Assembly: GCA_026182355.1 (NCBI GenBank)
Contig: JAPFBL010000166.1
Location: 1,426,001 to 1,490,000, forward strand
Direction: 5' to 3'
Source: Hermatobates lingyangjiaoensis
Taxonomy: Eukaryota > Arthropoda > Insecta > Hemiptera > Hermatobatidae
DNA length: 64,000 bases
In this document: positions 35,257-45,553 of the stretch, piece after piece
Numbering within the stretch: the first letter of the stretch is position 1
Layout of the letters: every line of letters begins with the position of its first letter
Program-made: the position numbers and the translations under genes
Notes under the pieces: generated by a model
Told to the model about the DNA's origin: nothing
Databases searched by the model: none
Seen by the model: only the letters and a program-made list of their open reading frames with translations

Positions 35257-37813
35257 GTAAGCCTCAAATTTATGTATAATTTGTGTATAAATATTTCAGT
35301 TACAATGAAACTGTTTGACTTAAAAACCTGTTTAAGAAACTTAATGTTATCAAAAGGATCTTCAATCGCATTCAAATTAACCTAATTTATCTTTATTAGT
35401 ATAAGTACAAGAAGTTATAGTATCGACGAAATATTTGTCTTCAAATGCTAATTTATTCTTAAACTAGTAGGAATTTTCTACTTGTAATAAATGGAACTTA
35501 TTATAAAAGTAGATCCTAAGATTTTAAGTGTTCTCATCATGGAATTAAAACAATTAATTTTCTTTTTATTTTCTGTTTACAGAATACATAACCATCCTAA
35601 TTGCTAAACCAATTATTTCATTTTTTATTGTTGACCAAGAATATCTTATGTATACTTGTCGATAATTTTATTTCTTCGTAACGATGGCATTCATTAATGG
35701 TCTAATGTCAATAGTTAGTTTTCTGCATTTCTCCGATACTACTGAAACCTATAAAGAATAATGAATAATATATTCCAATTCATATATATTCACCTAAAAT
35801 TAATATTAAGAAAATATTAAAATTAATAAGTTGTATGGTGCCAAACCACGTAGTTTAGTAATTATTCTAGAGGATTTTGGACATGGTGTGAAGAAGAAAA
35901 AGACCAATCATTCACCAGTAATATTTCGTCAATATCTACTCGTATTCATGTTTTCAAGGCTATATGAATGTGTAATAATACGAAGGAATTTTCTTTGGAT
36001 AAAACAATATTTTAAATAATTATAATTGCTTTAAACTTGGGTTGATACTTTAACCCATAAATGATAAATAGAATAAATTAACATCTATTAGATCATTAAT
36101 TTGTATAAACATAGTTAACCATTGTTGTATATTGTTAACCATATTGTTAATGTTAAATACATGCATTTCGTCATTACCACAGAGGTTAGTATTATTAATA
36201 TTAAACATATAATCTACCGTCTCACCTCGTACATTACTGCCGTAGCTATCGGACCGGTTTCGGGTGTCACCTATCTTCAACACGAACTGATCTAATGAAT
36301 CCTACCTATCTGTTTATATAACCTACCTACTATCCCTAGATTTTACTACCTACTACCTGCTGCCTAGATTTTATTAGTTACTTAATTTACCACCACATTA
36401 TTTTATTTATTTTATTATTATATTAGTTATTATTATTTAATCTAATTCTTTTCCTATTATTTTCGTCTTCGTCATATCTGTCAAGTCGTCGTTTTATTTT
36501 CTTTAAGGGTTTAAAAGTGTGTCGCTTTGATGATTTACTTGTTCGTTTATTAGATCATCAACAAGTAAATCATCAAAGCGACACACTATTTAAACCCTTA
36601 AAGAAAATAAAACGACGACTTGACAGACATGACGAAGACGAAAATAATAGGAAAAGAATTAGATTAAATAATAATAACTAATATAATAATAAAATAAATA
36701 AAAATAAAGTGGTGGTAAATTAAGTAACTAATAAAATCTAGGCAGCATTGGGATAGTAGGTAGGTTATATAAACAGGTAGGTAGGATTCATTAGATCAGT
36801 TCGTGTTGAAGATGGGTGACACCCGAAACCGGTCCGACAGCTACGACAGTAATGTACGAGGTGAGACGGTAGATTATATGTTTAATATTAATATTGTTAA
36901 TGGTTAATAGATGTTAATTAAAAATACCAACCAAAATTCAAGTAATTAAATTATTTTAAGTACTGTTTTATCTAAAGAAATTTGCTCTGATTATTTTGAC
37001 ATATATTGTTTTTTATAGTCTTGAAAATGTCAATAAATATTGACGAACGTCAGTGATGAACTAATTCGATTTGATTTTTTTCTTGACTAACATCTCCATA
37101 ATCCTCTATAATAATTATTAACATTAATATTTACTTTGAAGTTATTTGAAATATTTGAATGTTGGGTGATTTTATCAATCCTATACTTATCAATCGGAAT
37201 ACAGTTGGCATTGAATCATTTTCTATTTCCATAAATATAATTTCAATAATCTATTAAGCTTAGGTGCAATTTGAAATTGTTATTAGGCATATTGAGAGTG
37301 GTGCCACTGTATTCAGATAAAAGGTTCATATTTTTTCCATCAGGTCATACTTTTTTATGATGACTTTAGTGAACAAAATTAAAAATTTATTTGATGAAAG
37401 TTTAATGACCTTTTGAAGGATTTTAAACCTTGTTCATTTTGAACTCAAATTATTTTTTTTTTTAAAAAATAACTAGCTCAGATGTTAGTCTAAATGATAT
37501 TAAGAAATGAATAAAATGATTCACCCTATATATTAATAGAGGAATCATTCGAGCTATTTATGACCTCGTCCCATCGCAGTGAGTAACTGATCTAAATCGT
37601 TGGAATTTATTTAACATTTTACTGCTCTTAATGTAATTTACTTTATATACCATTTCTAACCGTCACTGCACTTCTTATCTTATTATACAGTTTAGTTCTA
37701 GACTTCTTCCTACCGAATAGTGCTTTACTTAAGAGGAAAGATTCATTATTATTTTGATTCAATCTTATTAATAAACCAGTAAATCAAAACAGACATTTTT
37801 TTTGTAATTTTAG
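35257..37813 (+). other. Fas2: Fas2 intron within FnIII-2
   Basis: This 2.6-kb intron is dominated by the 845-bp foldback-C palindrome (36075-36920). The remaining sequence is AT-rich without recognisable content, ending in ttgtaattttag. Confidence 0.75.
36075..36920 (+). mobile_element. Foldback-C palindrome, about 845 bp
   Basis: The arms extend from aattaacatctatta (36076) to the centre near 36555 (around gatcatcaac) and back to atgttaatt (36911-36919), with high identity. Each arm carries a module near its outer end; on the plus strand it reads TTGAAGA, T, GGGT-GAC-ACCC, GAAACCGGTC at 36806-36836. A long perfect hairpin of this size is a strong block for replication and assembly. Confidence 0.8.
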
Positions 37814-38003
37814 GTTCATAAAATAAATGGTATATGGGAAGAGACGGAAGATGAGTGCAACAGAATTGACCTTCGTCGGCCTGAACAGACTTCAGTTGAC
37901 CTGGCTGACCTTTCGCCCAGTACATTCTATAAGCTAGAGTTGAGAGCACACAATGCTATTGGCTTCAGTACCCCGGCCCAGGTTTATATGCACACAGCTC
38001 CAG
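37814..38003 (+). CDS. Fas2: Fas2 exon: second half of fibronectin III domain 2
   Basis: The acceptor is aattttag|GTTCAT and the donor CTCCAG|gtaacc; phase 0 in, phase 1 out. It encodes VHKINGIWEETEDECNRIDL, then RRPEQTSVDLADLSPSTFYK and LELRAHNAIGFSTPAQVYMH. L-S-P-S-T-F-Y-K-L-E-L-R-A-H-N-x-I-G is the E-F-G hallmark of a fibronectin III domain. The phase-1 end can be joined either to the transmembrane exon (G|GT, Gly) or to the GPI exon (G|AT, Asp), so this is the branch point of the C-terminal isoforms. Confidence 0.94.
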
Positions 38004-38807
38004 GTAACCAATCATTACTAGTTTGTTCAACCTAATGGTGTTTCAGCCAACATTCAAACTTTGGTCATTTTTTAGTTATTCAATTAAAGAGCCCACAATC
38101 AGTGCTAAATATAAATTAATTTGATAATAGCAAATTTATAAATTTGAAAAGTTGCTGTTTTATTCTTTACGCTTTTACTACCAAAGCGATAACATATGAA
38201 TAATGTCAAGGCAGTAGTCCTCGATTTCAAAAGATCGGCATCAAAGAAAAATAATTTTTTTTACCTAATTTCTTTTTCCCCTGACAACAGCTGCATAAAA
38301 TTATGAAAAAATTGTAACTGTAAAGCTATTTTCTTTCTTTTTTGTAAACTATTTACTGTTTGTATTATCCGATTTATTATTTGTACAAATAGAAATAATA
38401 AAGTAAAATTAAAAAGATAGAAAAATAACATCATCTCTCAGATTTTTTTCTTATTTTGTCACCGCGCTGTCGTCAGGAGTATAGTAAAATATATAGGAAA
38501 ATCATAGTAGACGATCAAAGAAACGTACAAAATAATCACTTTATGAAATTTAAAATACGAAAACTTTAGTCCAACCAAACTTGTAACTTGTTAAAAATTA
38601 AAGTAACAGAAGATACAGAAAGACATATCTCTTGCTTCATTTTCACTTCTTATGATGATGAACTATTGTTCATAAAAAATGATCAGAATAATATATATAT
38701 ATATATATATATACTCGTATATATATATATATATATACATCACGATTTTCTTTTCTTGAACCACTCTATTCACAAGTAATAAGATTTTGTGTGGGTTTAC
38801 GTCTTGT

Positions 38808-39261
38808 GATTTAAACTACTTCTTTCGTCAACATTAATATATGTATTTATGTCTTCCTCAGGACTAAAACCATGTTTTTAATTAGCACCATTATTACAAC
38901 AATTTTGGTTATTGTTTCCATTTATGTATAATTTAAATTTTAAATTTATAAATGAAGGGTAACTGGAAAGGTAGTAATTGATAATTTGGTGTGACAACTA
39001 TAGATTATCAAATTACAATAAGGTTTTCCATTTCCTCAGAACTACAGAGATCAATATTTCCTTATCTCGGACTCGGATGGACAGATTTCTATGGTAAGTA
39101 TGATCTCTGTAGTTCTAAAAAAATGAAAAAAAATATTGTAATGTGAGATAAACAATAACCAATATTGTTGTAGTAATAGTGATAATTGTAAAAATTTGTT
39201 TTTAGCCCTGAGGAAAACATAAATATATTCCGCAACTTTGGCAAAAGAAGTAGTTTAAATC
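38808..39261 (+). mobile_element. Foldback-I element
   Basis: The outer arms gatttaaactacttctttcg (38808) and the complementary end tagtttaaatc (39251-39261) pair, as do cctcagg (38859) and cctgagg (39209). Two inner hairpins are visible: gaactacagagatca/tgatctctgtagttc and gataattt.../...aaattac. Confidence 0.6.
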
Positions 39262-39432
39262 CTATGACCTAAATGTTAAAAACTCTTACAACTTTATATA
39301 TATATTATTTAGTAAGTTGTTTTGAGGCCTAGGCATAGGTCTTTCCAAGACCCTGGCTCTCAAAAAAACTGACTAAATAATGTGTTGAATGAAGAGGTCA
39401 AAAACAATTTGAGTATATGTTATATGTATATG

Positions 39433-40258
39433 CCAACATCCAAACCACAATAAGAAATGAGAAAAAAGATTAAGATCTTTCAACTGTAAGAAGCTCTCTT
39501 CGTCAGAGTCAAATCCCAACTGATTTGACAGTTGGAACGAAAACCGCTTGTTACAATAGATAGATCTTAGATTTTTTTCTCATTTCTTATTGTGGTTTGG
39601 ACGTTGATTGTTATTACACGATTTTGTGAAATCATTATTTATATATATTTATAGTTTAATGTACAGAAAGAGACAAAGAGAAATTAAAATCACACACTTA
39701 CAGTCTGTAATTTTTGGTTTGAACCGTCTTCAGGAGAGATAAGAGAGAGAAACCAAGCGCACTGGTTCAGAGACGGTTGGAGACCTTTGGGTCAAACCGA
39801 AGGAGAAACCGTTACAGAAGACGGTCAAAACCGAAAATTAGAGACTGTAACGGTGTGCTTTTAATTTATCTATGTTTCTTTCTGTACATTGAACTACATT
39901 TGTCCCTTTCAGATCGTACTTCCAACGTAAAAGTATATATATATATTATATATGTATATCCATATTTTCTTTATATGTATCTAAAATATATCACCAATAA
40001 AAGTAGTGATTTTAAAAACGGATTTTAATTCTTTAAAACAGAGCGACACTCAAAACTCTCTGAACATTTTCATTTGTTTTACTACTTTCAGTAGTAGCTT
40101 TCTTTATTAGTCAAGTTTGTTCATAGACACTTCTATATATAACAAGATTTCACAATAAACACGTGAAACAAATATCAACATCCAAACCACGGTAATAAAT
40201 CAGGAAAAAGACTAAGATCTTCCAACCATAACAAGCTGTCTTCGTCAGAGTCAAATCA
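39433..40258 (+). mobile_element. Two foldback-A copies (39433-39633; 40144-40258) around foldback-F
   Basis: The first copy has both arms, with caaaccacaataagaaatg at the left and its complement at the right, and the end ttgttattacacgattttgtg. The second is a left half only (agatttcacaataaacacgt to the gtcaaat centre). Foldback-F lies between them. Confidence 0.7.
39654..39894 (+). mobile_element. Foldback-F element
   Basis: The arms start gtttaatgtacagaaagaga (39654) and end ctttctgtacattgaac (39894). The modules inside are CTGAAGA with GGTT/AACC on the minus strand (left arm) and cagaagacggtcaaaaccga, ending in GAAA, on the plus strand (right arm). Confidence 0.65.
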
Positions 40259-42154
40259 TAATTGAGATATTAAAAGTTATATGTTTTTTTTTCATTGGTA
40301 TTTCTTTCCTTGGTTGGAAATTTATAAATGGAGACTACAGTGTAATGGTCTCCATTTTCTATTTCTTTATAGTAGTTATAAATAAAACCATATTATTTGT
40401 GAAAAGAATTAGTTTCTTAAAACAAAAAATTTTTATTTTGCATTCTAAATATTTCAAATACGTACAAAAATTATTATCTAACATTTTCCTCACATAAGTT
40501 GAATTGAATCCATTGTGTACAATACAACTCACATTGTCTATTAGCAAGTGTAGATATGTAGCCTAGTTCAAGTTTTCATGCCTTTAGTCTATAATTATTG
40601 ATTTATTAAATGCCTGGCCAATCAAATCTTATGGTTTTGTGCAACACTTTAACCTTTACAATACCATAACACTGACAAATGACGAGGTCGCTGACTTGGG
40701 TTATTCAGTTTTGAATGCTCTAAAATCTATTTGTGGTAATATTCGCCTGGAAACGGTTATTTCATTATGTTAAAATATAGTTTACCCCCTATAGACTATT
40801 ATAGAGTGACAATACAGTTACATTAACTGTGTCTCAGTAAAACGTTGACTGCATTCAAGTTAAAATCCAGCATCGGCGTCCCCTTGTTTCGACCGGAAAA
40901 GCGATAGTCACCATATTGTCTGAATCTCAATTGAGTATTTCATGGAAAGTTGATTTAAGAAAGATGTTCCATTTTTTAAAAGAAAAAAAAAGAAACAAAA
41001 TAAACATATATTAATTTACGGCATTTATTTTTCAATTAAAGTTGATAATAGTTTTGTTCAATACAATAGTAATTACAAAAAAAAGTAGTTTTCTCCCATT
41101 AAATTTTCAGCAAAGATTTAGTGCAATAAGCCAATAGTGAATTAACCTTCAAATATTTCCATTTGTCCTTTAGGGTACTATTTCTTATGGAACTTATCAG
41201 TATTTCCACGAATAGAAATTAAATTAACTGGCTCATTAATGAAACCAACACTAAAGATTAAATCAGTCATTAATGTGACTAAATTATGTTCAACACTATC
41301 TTGTCCAACTGGAGGTAATAAAGTTAAATGTTGAAGTCAATATCAGACCGTCTAACTTTAGTTTCTTGATTTAACATGTTAAAATAATTATTTTAAAGGG
41401 TACGAATATTAGAATTATTGTAAATTAAATTGACATTATCTCTTTGGTGAAACCTCTAATATGTTTTAAACATTTAGATATTGAGCTTAGTTTTGATTTA
41501 AAAATCAAAACACTTGATTGCATTAAATGATAAGTTTTTTGTTGAATTTATTTAATTAAATGCCTGGTTTTAATCCTTTTTTTAAAGTATAAAAGGTATA
41601 CAAGTTTACTTATTCATACTTATAAGTATAAAATATAAAAGAAATGTATTTTATATTATATAAGTAATATTAAATGAAATCAACTTATTAACTTCATGAC
41701 ACCATCTTATAATCGATATATTATGGTACAGGAAGTATCGACACTTGGCAATTGGAAGTTTACCAAGTGGCCGCCGATACTGCATTTTAACGAATTATTC
41801 CATTGACCCCAAAATGTTTCACTGAATATGACGATACTTTTCATAACATACTAAAAACCATCCGTGATATCATGGATGTTCATCAGGATCGTTATCGTGT
41901 ATTGTGAACAAAAGTTGTAACCAATAATGTTTCAGTTTCAGATGTATTATCAAATTCCTTAACGATAATTGATTGATCCCCATTTTAAGCTAATATTAGG
42001 AGACTTGTAACAGAACTCTGATTACAAGAATTCTTAGAATCTTCTTCGTGGTTTGATAATAAAAAGTTCTTTAATACCGAACTATCTGAAGAAATTTTTC
42101 CTTTAATAGCTCAAAAGTATGATTTCATATATGTATATATATATATATATATAT

Positions 42155-42428
42155 ACAATTAAAAGAAACGGTCCAGCGGACTTTTTTAAATAAAATAAAT
42201 TCAAAACGAAGGAAACACACAGAAAGTCACAGACATAACTCACATCGATATTTCGACCATCGTCGTCATCAGGAGGTGTGAAGAGCGAAGAGCCCCGCAG
42301 GAAGAGTCGCTGCCCTGTCTTCCTGCGGGACTCTTCGCTCTTCACACCTCCTGATGACGACGATGGTCGAAATATCGATGTGAGTCATGTCTGTGTCTTT
42401 CTGTGTGTTTCCTTCGTTTTGAATTTAT

Positions 42429-42437
<9 letters not shown>
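42155..42437 (+). mobile_element. Foldback-D palindrome
   Basis: The arms aaataaaataaattcaaaac (42187) and their complement to 42437 are almost perfect around a centre near 42310. (AT)n lies on both sides. The right arm carries the best fit to a hammerhead fold seen here (42345-42382). Confidence 0.75.
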
Positions 42438-42459
<22 letters not shown>

Positions 42460-42464
42460 TATAT

Positions 42465-42648
42465 CAGTTCAAAAATGAAGAAAAGCAACACACAGAGAAA
42501 GAGACACACCCACAAACTCAAATTTTCGGATGATCCGTCCCCAGGAGAAAAGGGAACGGGTGACCAAGCACGCCGGAAACAGAACGGCAGGAAACCCAAT
42601 GTGGGTGTGTCTCTTTCTCTGTGTGTTGCTTTTCTTTATTTTTGAACT
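42465..42648 (+). mobile_element. Foldback-E palindrome
   Basis: The arms agttcaaaaatgaagaaaag (42465) and the complementary end tttctttatttttgaact (42648) pair over about 50 bases. The module on the minus strand reads CTGGGGA, C, GGAT-C-ATCC, GAAA. Just after it (42655-42710) comes a 55-base stretch also found at 23475-23525, before another (AT)n tract. Confidence 0.65.
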
Positions 42649-42859
42649 AATTTGCGTCCAGTTTGGATCGTTTTTTTCGAATTTTGAGTGAATATATGTA
42701 TATATATATATATATATATAAGAAACGATTTTTATTAACTTTCCACAATACTTTTTATAATTTTTGAAAACAAGTTTAACTGTAGTGTAGTTTTTGTCCC
42801 TATTTTGTTGAAATACCTGTAGCAGGTTAATTAAAAAAATATATATATATATATATATA

Positions 42860-43078
42860 TATAAACATTCTGAAGATAGTTGAAGACAACCGAAACATGT
42901 TAGTGCAAAATCTAATAAAGTAGTGATGTATAATAGTAACTTTTCTGAAATGATTTACAAACTTAACTCTGAAGAAAAAAAATTAGCTAGGGGACTTGAA
43001 AAACTGTATAAAAAAAAAGATACATGCAATCAAGTCAATTGAGTTTAATATCACACACACACAACACACACACACACA

Positions 43079-43127
<49 letters not shown>

Positions 43128-43265
43128 CACGAGTAACACACAGAGTAAGGAAACACGCTTACAGACTCAAATTTTCGGGTAATCCATCTTCAGGGGAAAA
43201 GAGAAAATGAACTATAGATATATAGTTCACACAGAAGAGAGAAAAACAGATAAAAACACACAATA
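42860..43265 (+). mobile_element. Isolated hammerhead-like modules between (AT)n tracts
   Basis: At 42866-42905 (plus) the sequence is CATT, CTGAAGA, T, AGTTGAAGACAACC, GAAACATGT, T, AGTG. The CATT/AGTG ends pair and ACATGT is self-complementary. At about 43160-43200 (minus) a second module has CTGAAGA, T, GGATTACCC, GAAA. (AT)n and (AC)n tracts lie between and around them. Confidence 0.55.
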
Positions 43266-43302
43266 TTTATATATATATATATATATATAATTCTGATTGA
43301 GT

Positions 43303-43390
43303 ATCAGTTGGACTCTGACGAAGACCAGTTGTTTTGGTTGAAAGATCTTAGTCATTTTTCTGACTTCTTACTACTGTTTAGATGTTGAAG
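43303..43390 (+). mobile_element. Foldback-A right half
   Basis: It contains cagttggactctgacgaaga, ccagttgttttggttgaaag, then atcttagtc. It differs from other copies in the hairpin after CTGACGA, but the change is compensated on the other side (G-C to A-T), so the helix is kept. Confidence 0.7.
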
Positions 43391-44851
43391 CATAAATCGT
43401 TCTTTGTATTTATTAATAGTATTTGATACACTAATGACTCTATAACCATCCCATCTGAAGAAATACTTGATTTTTAAAAGACATATATTTGTGTTTTTGT
43501 AATTTCAATTACAAAAAAACATAACTGTTATTTGTGATTTAAAAATATGTTGAATAAATAATAACTCAAATTTGAATCACAAGTGTAACATTTTCTGCAC
43601 AATGAGTATATTTATAAAAGGTATTTATTATTTCTTTATTTCAGCCTCTCCCTATCCTAGACATATAGTTTTAATTCAGTTAATTATTAGTTATTTTTTT
43701 TTTGAGTAAATTAATAAGATTCAAAGCGCATTCATATTTCTCTGTAGTTTTTCTTCAGTATAAATCAGTATGATATTAAAAAGCTTCGCTTCAAAAGTTG
43801 CTGAAGCATGAAAATTATTAAAAATAGTTTTTCATGTTTTTCAAGTTATCCATTATTAAATCTCGGTACTTCTCTTCACATTCAATCCATAATTTATGAT
43901 GAAGAAATGTGTTTATATATTGAACGAACATATTAAATTTATTTAGCGAACACAAGAAGCGGTAGAAGAGCATGATTTATGTTTCAAATAAAACTAAGGT
44001 ATTCAAATCAAACTATATTACATCTGTCCAATTATATAAGGTATTTTTCTTTTTAGATTAAGAAGTTTGCCAGAAATATCTGAGTGATTCAAATAAGTGT
44101 TTTGTAGCTCTTATTCCTGATGGAGGAATATATATAAATTTAGTTAAACTTATTACCGTAGATCTAAAATTTGTTATTCAAAGCTAGTTAAAAAAAAATT
44201 GCTTCTAATCGTTCGGATATTGAAATATTCTTTTTTGACGAATAATTGAATGTAATCTGTGAATAGTTACTACAGGTTAGTGTTTAAGGAATTTGAGCTG
44301 TTTCTATGTTTAAGATTTAAATTGTGCTGGTGCTCGTTATTTGGTTCTGTAGCATTCTCAACAAACAGCCTGGTTTCTTCATGATATATTTAGCAATGGT
44401 GTTTTCCTAACCAGAAAAAATGTCAGGAAATTGAATAATAAAATTAGGAAATAGTATGTTATTTATCTAAACCAAAATTACATTTTGAGATAATGCATTC
44501 ATTATTATTAAGGCTTGTTTAAGTAATATACAAGATTCAAAATGCAAAATAGCTTATAGAGAGAATGATCATTACAAAGTAAATTGTTTTACTTTGGGTA
44601 CAAGAAATATAATCAAATAAGTACTCAACTAATTTACCTTGAAACCATAATTGACTACTAAAAATTTGTGCCATAAGGGTTTCAGTGTTTATTGTTTTAT
44701 TAACCTTTGAACAGGAAGAGGTTTAATTTTGCATCAGTTTGTGTCAATCACTAAAAGCTTTACAACTTTATTGCACAAGGGTTTCAAACTATTGTTCTTT
44801 TTTTAATTTTCATTAATTGCTTCAACTTTTAGTTCAGTTGCACTTTTAAAA

Positions 44852-45268
44852 CAGGGTTCCCAAACTGGAGTACAATATCAAATCTTATAGTGCAATGAAA
44901 TATTGATTTATACACCTAATCGAGATCCTGTGATTATTTTTACTTGTTATACTATCATATACTAGTTTTTTAAAAAAAAACAAAAGTAAGTTTATAATTA
45001 AAACTCATGTAATTTGGCATGTACTATAGCATTTTAACAGTTGAATTACCCGGAAGCTGACTCAACCAACTTTTCTAATTTTTTTTTTTGAAAAATGTTT
45101 AACTTTTGAGCGTTTGGTTACAGTTTAATTTATTTTATGATTTTATTCATTTAGATGAAGAATTATTTGTAACATATATGTGTTTAAATCACTTATATTT
45201 TTGTCATATTGGAGATTCCATGTGTAGAAGATTGCTGTTAGTTGATTCCAATGGTTGGGAACCTCAGC
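44852..45268. mobile_element. hAT-like MITE just upstream of the GPI exon
   Basis: The left end cagggttcccaaactggagt and the right end (read on the minus strand ctgaggttcccaaccattgg) are similar inverted terminal repeats of the hAT type. A convincing 8-bp target duplication is not seen (ttttaaaa against cactaaaa), so the right end is approximate. It ends about 60 bases before the GPI exon begins. Confidence 0.45.
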
Positions 45269-45327
45269 ACTAAAATAAAGTTCGTGGACATTACTAGAGT
45301 TGTATGTGAAAGTGAAATCCTTTTTAG

Positions 45328-45443
45328 ATACCACTTACGAGGTGGACATGATTGGACAGCAGGAGTCTTCAGTATCGTCTGCATCAATCCAAAGCCTGCT
45401 TTCTCTTCATCTCTTTCTTTCCTTATTCTTTACTCTTTATTAA
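45328..45443 (+). CDS. Fas2: Fas2 alternative terminal exon: GPI-anchor signal
   Basis: A good acceptor (gaaatcctttttag) at 45327 opens an exon that takes phase 1 from the FnIII-2 exon (38003). The joined codon G|AT is aspartate. It reads DTTYEVDMIGQQESSVSSAS then IQSLLSLHLFLSLFFTLY and a TAA stop at 45441-45443. A polar linker, small residues (SSVSSAS) suitable as an anchor site, and an uncharged hydrophobic end of about 16 residues are what a GPI signal needs. AATAAA at 45548-45553 follows. Insect Fas2 is known to have GPI-anchored and transmembrane forms. The assignment rests on phase, signal shape and position; no transcript was checked. Confidence 0.8.
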
Positions 45444-45547
45444 TCCTTCCTTCTTTTTTTTTATTTTCTTCTTTTTCACCTTGTACCTTGAAGGAGTTAC
45501 CTTCATTTTTTTTAAGTGGTTCAACTTTTTTATTTTCAAAATTTTAT

Positions 45548-45553
45548 AATAAA
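45548..45553 (+). promoter_or_regulatory. Poly(A) signal of the GPI isoform (AATAAA)
   Basis: This canonical AATAAA lies 105 bases after the stop of the GPI exon, in a T-rich 3' untranslated stretch. It fits a short 3' UTR for a transcript that ends inside the 12-kb intron. Confidence 0.6.

Noticed and set aside
41740..41940. Possible further hammerhead-like module on the minus strand (CTGATGA, A, CATCC ... GGATG)
   Set aside because: The helix is good, but GTTT stands where GAAA is needed and no flanking helix was found, so I did not count it.
42103..42645. Three overlapping frames with shared peptides (KSEE.RRK.., FTPPDDDDGRNIDVS)
   Set aside because: They come from the arms of foldback-D and foldback-E. 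The repeated peptides reflect the inverted arms, not a protein family.
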